Source: Micrasema longulum
Taxonomy: Eukaryota; Arthropoda; Insecta; Trichoptera; Brachycentridae
NCBI GenBank assembly: GCA_022494885.1
Contig: JAGVSM010002795.1
Coordinates: forward strand, 186,001 to 250,000
Length of the DNA: 64,000 nt
Direction of reading: 5' to 3'
Each line of letters opens with the position of its first letter. Positions within the stretch are counted from its first letter, which is position 1. A program made the translations under genes and the position numbers. The notes under the pieces were generated by a model. The model saw only the letters and a program-made list of their open reading frames with translations, was not told the origin of the DNA and did no database searches. Positions 57,201-64,000 of the stretch are shown in pieces.

Positions 57201-60200
57201 CCGCTGCAGTGTCAGTCTCCGATAGGCTCGTGAAGAAGGAGATGAGGAAGAGCAGAGCATCCTGGTCAATATTGAAGCGCAAGGGCAGAAGGGACACCTT
57301 CAGACAGCACTCGGGAGCTGCTCCACTCTCCGGCCGAAGGTGGACCGCTTTCACCACCACCTGAAGACACGGTTGAACTCATGTATCACGCCGACACAAT
57401 GTAGGACTAGTAATGTAGGTGATAACTGAGAGATAAAGATCCCTTAAAAATAACACATGACTTGTCATTTAACCAACAACAGATTGTGCATACGACGCTT
57501 CATTCCTGATCTAATCGCAGCATATTAGTGATATATGTAAATGAAACCGGTCGGTGGAAAAAAAAAAAAATTGTGGTTAAAAACAAAGTTGTTTTATTTA
57601 TTTTATTTTATTGAAATGTATTCCCTTTAATTTTTTAATTTTACAGCGTTCCGCGATGTCGATAAAGCAGTGCTTCACAGTTAGAGAGTAAAACAGATAA
57701 AACCAAGATGGCGACATTATGTCAGATTTTTACATTATAGAAAATAAAAGACGAGTGATACTTAAAAGCCATTTAAAATTCTAATGAATTTTTCTCGCAA
57801 TGTAATGAATTAATTATGATTTCTATTTGAAAAATAATTTTCCCCAAATTGTGCGTTACCATGTTGGCGTGTTTCCTCTTGGGCCGCTGTTCGGACGTGA
57901 ACTGGTACAGAAACTTGTTGATCTGACTGGACTCTAGCCGGTCTCGTATCTCCACGGAGGAGATGATCAGGGTCTGGCGGGAAGCCTCCCTCGCTCCAGC
58001 AGGATACGTTTCGTGCAGGAATCTCACCTAGGTACAACTATTCTATTAGTTATCACGAATTATCAATTATTAAAAAATTATTACGGATGAAATTGGTCAA
58101 TTAGACGTGTCAGCACATACTATATTTTGATAGTAAAACACATATTCTTTTACGATTTTGAAGGGATGTGCCGCATCCACAGTATGTATGGACAGAGCGG
58201 AGTTATAGCAAAAACCGATGCAAAATATTGCAAAAATGACCAGGGTCCCTGTTTCTGCCCTGTGACGGGGGCCATCCAAAAGGGCCTCACCTTGTTGAGC
58301 TGCAGCTCCATGAGGATGTCCTGGCGCCGTCCTCTGCCCGGGGCGTGCGCCGCCCCTCCTCCCTCGGTGTGCACGCTGTCACTGCTCTTGTGGTAGGACA
58401 CCCCCCAGGGGGCCGCGCGGCTAGGAGATTGCGGAATCACGCTGTACGGGTCACGTTCCCCCCTGAAATTATGATAGTAAATCGTCACTATAAATGAACT
58501 GAAGTAGTCATATCAACTAAGATGAAATTCTTCTTCTTCTTAATGTGTCATGTTGGGTCCCCTCGACATCGACAACCACTTGGAAAAAAGCTTCTCTGTC
58601 CTGAGCAGTGCAAAACGGCTCCTCCACAGTTCTAATAATGGTACATTCTCGGATGTTTCGAAGCCAGGAAAGCTTTTTTTCCAATCTCCCTACGTCTCTC
58701 TGTGTAACATTTATCATTCTGCTTATGTTTCAACATCAACCTTTCCTCAGCACTTCGTGAGTAAAGAAGTCACTTAAAACAGTCAATGACAGGTTACAGG
58801 TTCCAAATTCCTCTCTTAAAATTGTTTTCGCTCTCTGTTGCAATAGATTCCAAATCTCAATGAAATCAATCAAATAAATTTAATTGACAAATATTGAAAC
58901 ATTAAAAATTGTACACAAAATTACATAATAAAATACCACATAAAAAAGCAAGAAAAATGTGGAACTGGAAAAAGTACTATACAATGGACTTAAACACTTC
59001 AATGACTTACCTTACCACTTGAAAAACTACACTGGAGACAAATTAAAAATCAACCTGAAGAAGCACATGATGACTATACATCCTGGACAACACATAACAT
59101 GACTAGATCTAATAATATTTCTTATATAACCCTAATGGGTTTTAAAAAACATTAATTGTATCATGCATTTGTCAGAAATCGGCTTGAACATTCAACTTTA
59201 ATCTGGTCCCCATACTATGAAAATCACAAATATAAAATAGAAAAAGTCCAAAATAAACTAATTAAATGTCTATCATACAGAAATAATTACCAATTTAATA
59301 ATTATAATGAAGCGAGAGTACATTTTAAAATAAACACTTTGGATAATAGACGACAGATTGCTGACTTAATGTTTCTATTTAAGCTTTTAAATGGCATTAC
59401 TGACTGCCCCAATTTACTAAGTTTAATTCATTTCCATGTACTTCTTAAATGTACCCATCACACCAAATTATTTTACTGCACCAATGTAAACACTAATGCA
59501 GCAAAAAATTCGTGCATTTATAGAATATGCAACTTGTATAACAATATTATTGGAGCCAATGTGATAAATATCTTCAATTTGAATAATAATAAATTCAAAA
59601 GGAAAATCAGCGACAGCGTGCGGGCATTGTCACCGTGGGTGAGTAGTGATGAGTAAATACAATATTCTTTTTTCATTTTATTTTAAATTTACAATAGTAA
59701 AACATTTTATGTACAAACATTTTATTTACAGTTTTCCAAATTCTATTCTTGTGTAATATACATTTATTTTTGTCACATTCCGTATATTGATAATTATAAG
59801 TTTGAGATCATTTTTAGTCTAGTTTTAAGTACCTATTATATTATAACCTTATTATTGTATATGACTGTAGATTTCAATAAATAAATGAAAAAAAAAAATA
59901 TGGCACTAAACTTTTTGGTTTTTTACGGCCAGATACTGATGACAATTTTGATTTAAAAAAACCGTTTCCTTCTCAAATAAGATTTATTTTCTGTCTATAC
60001 AAAGTGACAGAAATTAAAAGCCAGATCGCGATGGCTAAAGGTGCAATGGGTAGACTTGTGAAGATATGGAAGGATCGAAGCATTACTAAAAATACAAAGA
60101 ATTTAGAATTTTGTTTTTATCCATATTCCTAGAGTAGATACATTGACACAGAGAGTCAGAGAGAAAAAAGATCGATGCCTTCGAATGTGGCGCTGGAGAA

Positions 60201-63200
60201 GAATGCTCCAGATTCTGTGGATGGCGATGCGATGTAATGTGTCCGTATTGAATGAACTAAAGATTGGGGGGATCGACTGTCAACTATATGTTACGGGTGA
60301 ATCCTACAGTATTTTGGACACATCGCCAAAAGATTCAGAGGTCGCTCGCCTACCCGATGGAGACTTAATAAAACTTACGCTGGGGTAACGGATGCTTTTC
60401 GCTCTGCCCGGAACAGGACGACCTGAGGCAGACCACAAAAAGAATAATCTAATGCAGTCGCTACCCTCAGTCACAAGGGCAAGGACGAGAGAAAAAAGAG
60501 TCGGGTTTGAACCTCATATCTCTTGATCCGAAGCTCACAACACTGCCATTGTAAATGGCCCGTTGCAAATAAAGAAATAAGGGCAGATCGCAATATATTT
60601 TACCTCTGTTTGAAGATAGGAGATGGTGGAGTATCATCGTTTATGGTGACCTTCCTGATGGGCCCCAGAGAGCCTCCCCTGGGGGCGGGTCCCCGCGGAA
60701 CTGGCTCCTTGCTCCTGTCCCGGGGAGGGGCGAAGTCGTGGCCGCCGTACATGTGCCATACAATTGTCATCTCACGAAGTGTATACCTGAAGTAGTAAGA
60801 AATTTGTACATTATATATGTATTATTAACATATAACTGGTTGCCATTAATCCTCGCCATATATAGGTAGCCGCCAAATAGTTAAAGCCACATCCACTGAA
60901 CTGAGCGGCAATTTAAGGTTTTTAAACCTAATTTGACCTAACCTGGTGACTTTTGGTTCGGCCGTTTCAAAAGGGTTAACTTTCAACCAGCCAAAATGTT
61001 GAGCGTTGAGTTATCTTAATTTTTTTAACGAACGGCCTAACAATTGAACAGCTTAGCTGCTCAGTTCAGTGGCTGAATTAACTATTTGGCGGCGACATAT
61101 ACATATTTGTTCTACCATTCGTTCTACATGACCAAAATGACAACATCTCAGTGACCCTTTCTTAAACTAATCAATTATACCTGTCTCGGATTTGCACTCT
61201 CACCTGATTTCATTGATTTACATTATTTTTATATTATGTTCTAGTACATAATAAATAAATAATAGATAACACTGTATTGATATAAACATAAAACATAAAT
61301 AGCAGACATGCAACAATAGTTCCGAGTTCAAATAGACAACTGTTTTGGTGGGGTGACCATCTCGAGGCAGTCGGGACCCATACCCAGAAGCCATTTTTAA
61401 ACAAATAGTTTGAATTTCTGTTTATTTGTATTCAATTTTAAATCAAGTGGTAGAGTGTTGTAAATTTTAGGAACAAGGTACATGTGACTCCTCTGACCAA
61501 ACGATGTTGTCATTTTAGGTGGCACAAATAGTTGTCTCTTTTTTATCTTGTTTCATAGATTGTATTATATTTACTGCCACCATTTTTATGTGTGTGAACG
61601 AGAAGTGCCCTAGCGTACAGTTGCCTGACGTCCAGATCACCTACTCGTGCAAACACCTCCGTTGTGGGTGTTCTGATAGGGACCCCGAGCAGAGCCTTGA
61701 GTATGTACTTTTGTACTATTTCCAAGGTATGCATAGCACTTTTGCTGGCTCCACCCCATGATATTATTCCGTAATCTATAATGGTTTGACACATTGAGTA
61801 GCATACTTGATTTAAAGTAAATTGATTTCTCTTGATATTTATACAATCAAATAACTGTGTTTAGTGTGCCATTTATTAGTTGCCAAGCCTTCGCTCTCCT
61901 TTCAACATCTTTTTTACTCTCTGATCTCTCATGAACACGCTTCCCAGATGCACGAATTCTTCTACTTGTTCAGGACATTCGATGTTAACATTAATGAGGT
62001 CTGTATGCAAAAACATAGCAGAGTGGCATTCTATCCTCTGTCTACCCCTATGGGAAAACGCTGATTAGTTATTGGTCTTCCTCCATACAAAATAAGAGAT
62101 AAAATAAATTTCAAATTAGAAAGTAGTGGCTCATGGAGCAAATGCTTTTCTCGGCCCGTGGTGATAGGGTTATAGCTCAGAGTAATAACTGCTTATTATG
62201 CTATTTCGGCCTCGTGGTGTAATGGTCAGCGCGTTTTCCTGCCATTCAAGAGGTCTCGGGTTCGATTCCCGACATGGTTGATATAAAATGTTTATTTAAA
62301 AGGGTGTTTTCAAACTAGAATATTTCATGGTTCCTGGACTGGTACCTGATGCGTAAGACTGATCAGCTTACCTCCATCTAACAAAATTGATCCAAATATG
62401 CAGCGATTAGTGTACCAATCGATTGCCCTATGCACCATTAGTTGTGGAAAGGGAATGATGATGATAAATAAATATTTACAGTAAAACCTCGTTTTTACTT
62501 TCCTAAATTTTAAGTTTTCCCGCTTTTTACGTCAAAATGTTTAGGTATCATTTTTTTCCATGCATTCTCATTCAAATATCCCCCCAATCAACGGTTTTTA
62601 TGTTTTACATAACCCCGGTTTTACATTTTAAAAAATTCGAAACTCGTTCAATCTGTCAAAAGACACTGAGCTGCGCGCTGCCGCGTGAATGGAGAATAAA
62701 ATCGAGGTAAATAAAAAAATGTGTAAATTATTGTCTCACTAAATTCAAAGTAGGTGCAGTGCAATTGGCCATTTTGTTTAAGTGTCTAATTTGTGACATG
62801 CAGTTGACGCATGTTTGGGAAGAATAAAGTCTTTACACCAATAAATTACGGTGCAGAAAGTTTGAAAAATCGGCGATAGAAATATTATTTGAAGTTATAA
62901 ACATAATATGGAAAGAAGATAGTTTCATATAACAGTTATCATAAAAGTGTTACACAGTTTTGCCGCTATATAAATGACAGTTAAAATTTTGTGGTGCCAT
63001 ACTAAAAAAAGTGATACCATATTTATAAAATTTCTTTATATTTAGGGAAAAAATCATTGTATGCATTTTATGCAAATTCCAAATTTTATTTTCGTGTTTT
63101 TAAGGTTAAGTACCTACATAAAATTGTTTAAAGTGTTTTTTTTTATTAAAAAAAAACAAACATCGTATTATTGATTTTAAATGAAATCATAGGTAAATTA

Positions 63201-63713
63201 TGAAAAATCCCCAATTATGACCGTTTTTACAATATTTCTGCAGTTTTTCATTTCTTCGCTTTAGTGTTTTCCTCAGTTTAATACTTTTTTGCTAATCCCT
63301 GAAAAACATAATACAGGGGTTTACTGTACATATTTTCTACCTTTTTAAGAGAATTAATACATGGGTATTTTTAATGTTTTTAAATAATCGATAATGCAAA
63401 TTAATATCGATTTGGCGATTTTCGACCCGAGTAAGGCCCATTGTTTTGCTGCAAACTTCATGTTTCTCTCTCATTTGTCTTTATAAGCAGAAGCGCGCGA
63501 GGGTTATAGTTACCTCAACACAGCCATGGGGAAATTCTTGGGCGGCTTGAGCAGGTCGGTCTTGCCGAGCGGGACGCTGAAGTGGTTCTCGATGATGTGG
63601 GGCGGTTCCCTGGTCAGCCAGCGGACCTCGGGCTCCGTGCACGAGCCCGGGAGGATCTCCTCTCCCAGGATGCAGAACTCATCGTCCGTATTCTCCCCGG
63701 AGCTCTTGCCATT
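51288..63713 (-). CDS. ATG2: Autophagy-related protein 2, C-terminal 12 exons (5' end beyond window)
   Basis: Exons on the minus strand are 63514-63713, 60604-60786, 58291-58462, 57860-58027, 57201-57360, 56547-56717, 56060-56264, 55622-55768, 54677-54804, 53672-53826, 52240-52377 and 51288-51503. All junctions are GT-AG and in phase, giving 680 residues to the stop codon at 51288-51290. ATG2 is a rod-shaped lipid-transfer protein bridging the ER and the growing autophagosome, acting with ATG9 and WIPI proteins. Family signatures are 'DDEFCIL' (the LC3/GABARAP-interacting motif of ATG2A/B), 'MTIVWHMYGGHDF', 'VEIRDRLESSQINKFLYQ', 'ECCLKVSLLPLRFNIDQDAL..FFTSL', 'LMGLAQLNCSELRLKRL', 'HQLPGLLGGVGPM', 'LFWLPIEQYQRDGRLVRGLQRGA' and 'GAVGGVLRQLPPTALAPL'. 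Full ATG2 proteins are about 1,900-2,100 residues, so roughly two thirds lies right of the window. Residues in the 56060-56264 exon include a Gly/Ser-rich linker. The exons are GC-rich. Confidence 0.97.
52600..52890 (-). mobile_element. RTE-like retroelement fragment, ATG2 intron
   Basis: The reverse strand reads 'KESCSSLDIFPGGTLIVW', with the sister frame 'ILQFFGHISRGNSDSLEKTILLEN', matching the end of the element at 7600-8335. It lies between ATG2 exons at 52377 and 53672. Confidence 0.8.
53085..53512. mobile_element. TAATGAGG-ended TIR element (MITE), copy 2, ATG2 intron
   Basis: 428 bp from TAATGAGGAACTTCAGCCCT to ACTGAACTTCCTCATTA. It is the reverse complement of 35089-35509 along its whole length, with few differences. 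The flanking dinucleotides are not an intact TA pair here. Confidence 0.82.
56898..57200. repeat. ATG2 intron with perfect hairpin at 57078-57123
   Basis: Two 21-base arms (TTTACAACTTGAACTATACG plus A, and its exact reverse complement) flank a GGGG loop. The hairpin lies 78 bases downstream of an ATG2 exon end (57201) on the minus strand. Confidence 0.85.
58930..59690 (+). mobile_element. Non-LTR retroelement C-terminal pieces, ATG2 intron
   Basis: A first piece near 58960-59100 reads 'VLYNGLKHFNDLPYHLKNY..DKLKINLKKH'. A second, open for 166 codons at 59156-59656, reads 'YHAFVRNRLEHSTLIWSPYYENHKYKIEKVQNK', 'YNEARVHFKINTLDNRRQIADLMFLFKLLNG' and 'IYRICNLYNNI', the standard end of Jockey-type ORF2. 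An A-rich tail follows at about 59880-59905. It is antisense to ATG2. Confidence 0.85.
59990..60480 (+). mobile_element. RTE-like retroelement fragment, ATG2 intron
   Basis: The plus strand reads 'AMAKGAMGRLVKIWKDRSITKNTK', then after shifts 'CLRMWRWRRMLQILWMA', 'VSVLNELKI' and 'QYFGHIAKRF'-like sequence. It matches the element at 7600-8335 in order. Broken by frameshifts. Confidence 0.75.
60867..61095. mobile_element. Short TIR element (MITE), 229 bp, ATG2 intron
   Basis: The left end GTAGCCGCCAAATAGTTAA...CCACTGAACTGAGC is mirrored on the right by GCTCAGTTCAGTGG...TTAACTATTTGGCGGCGAC. ATATA-like flanks on both sides may be the duplication. No ORF. Confidence 0.72.
61100..61230 (-). mobile_element. 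Small LINE fragment
   Basis: Reverse-strand remnant of the 'KGSLRWFDRVERM' region (compare 45845-46245), with stops. Confidence 0.45.
61380..61850 (-). mobile_element. Non-LTR retroelement C-terminus, ATG2 intron
   Basis: The minus strand reads 'CQTIIDYGIISWGGASKSAMHTLEIVQKYILKALLGVP', 'FARVGDLDVRQLYARALLVH'. It is the same architecture as 15970-16610 but a different copy, on the same strand as ATG2. Confidence 0.82.
61870..62065 (-). mobile_element. LINE fragment, family of 23650-24400
   Basis: The reverse strand encodes 'INVNIECPEQVEEFVHLGSVFMRDQ', matching 'ISVNRDILNQVEEFVYLGSMLTRDE' of the intron-2 element in p31comet. An internal deletion joins it to the far 3' end. Confidence 0.7.
62208..62472 (+). 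mobile_element. tRNA-derived SINE, family 2, full copy
   Basis: The head GGCCTCGTGGTGTAATGGTC carries A and B boxes (GGTTCGATTCC). A body with GCGTAAGACTGATCAGCTTACC and GTGTACCAATCGATTGCCC, ATGCACCATTAGTTGTGG follows, ending in (ATG)n/(AAAT)n. The anticodon stem is mispaired (TTTTC/TCAAG), which argues against a functional tRNA-Gly. It ends six bases before the transposon at 62479. Confidence 0.78.
62479..63326. mobile_element. CAGT-ended TIR transposon (pogo/Tigger-like), ATG2 intron
   Basis: 848 bp. Starts CAGTAAAACCTCG (TA before it) and ends GGGGTTTACTG (TA after it). The termini fit pogo/Tigger elements. The inside is AT-rich with no visible transposase. It lies just upstream, in genomic order, of the ATG2 exon ending at 63514. 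Confidence 0.72.
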
Positions 63714-63718
63714 CTAAT

Positions 63719-64000
63719 GAGATAGAACACAAGGATAGTGCTGTCCCTACTGATGTCGGATATATCGATGGCGGCTGCGTAAACAATCCTTTGTTGAAAA
63801 CATCCACTTTTCAGGACAGCTGATTAAATACGTTTAAAAGCATTTATTACAGATATAACTTTCCAATGTACAATTCGTACATTATTATATTTGTATAAGC
63901 TGATTTCTGGAAGTATATTAACTGCTGTAACAGCAAATTATTTTTGTCAAACCAAGAAAATTTTAATAACAAATTATTTTACAAAACAACGCTTTAAGAG
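63719..64000. other. Start of the next ATG2 intron (to window edge)
   Basis: Sequence beyond the acceptor at 63714-63715. No further ATG2 exon is recognisable before the window ends. Confidence 0.5.

Noticed and set aside
62208..62280. Possible functional tRNA-Gly (GCC)
   Set aside because: Anticodon and acceptor stems are mispaired and a repeated SINE body follows.
1..64000. CRISPR arrays, bacterial operons or a defence island
   Set aside because: All genes are spliced animal genes; no direct-repeat/spacer arrangement is present.

Overview
This window looks like nuclear DNA of an animal, most probably an arthropod (insect). It has five spliced protein genes with GT-AG introns. GC-rich exons sit in very AT-rich introns, and between and inside the genes there is a dense litter of degraded non-LTR retrotransposons, tRNA-headed SINEs and small inverted-repeat DNA transposons. 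The species cannot be named from the sequence alone. Nothing looks bacterial, viral or organellar.

Genes, left to right. (1) 7216-13842, minus: a four-exon phytanoyl-CoA dioxygenase (PhyH) family protein of 267 residues. (2) 22877-25777, minus: a three-exon p31comet (MAD2L1BP) homologue of 291 residues, a spindle-checkpoint regulator. (3) 31299-38697, minus: the six-exon Golgi membrane zinc-finger protein ZFPL1, 311 residues. (4) 39969-47171, plus: the seven-exon mitochondrial ribosomal protein uS5m (mRpS5), 433 residues, divergent from ZFPL1 across 1.27 kb. (5) 51288-63713, minus: the last twelve exons in view (680 residues) of the autophagy lipid-transfer protein ATG2, convergent with mRpS5; its N-terminal part lies beyond the right edge. 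All five were rebuilt exon by exon, with matching splice phases at every internal junction. They are unrelated housekeeping or regulatory genes and form no operon or pathway cluster.

Repeats. The left 7 kb, 13.4-16.9 kb, 22-25.4 kb, 28.5-30 kb and much of the ATG2 introns carry fragments of several non-LTR families, mostly reverse-transcriptase C-termini and 3' tails. Four tRNA-headed SINE families recur. Short DNA transposons include two copies of a CAGG-ended, TA-flanked (pogo/Tigger-like) element, one of them interrupted by a retroelement fragment. A second TA-flanked CAGT-ended element lies in an ATG2 intron. A 421-428 bp TAATGAGG-ended element occurs in opposite orientations in ZFPL1 and ATG2. 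A 272-bp hAT-like element has a perfect 8-bp target duplication, a mariner transposase relic lies in an mRpS5 intron, and there are several fold-back repeats. I see no CRISPR array, rRNA, convincing functional tRNA gene or coherent new multi-gene system. The more unusual material is the nested and palindromic repeat structures.
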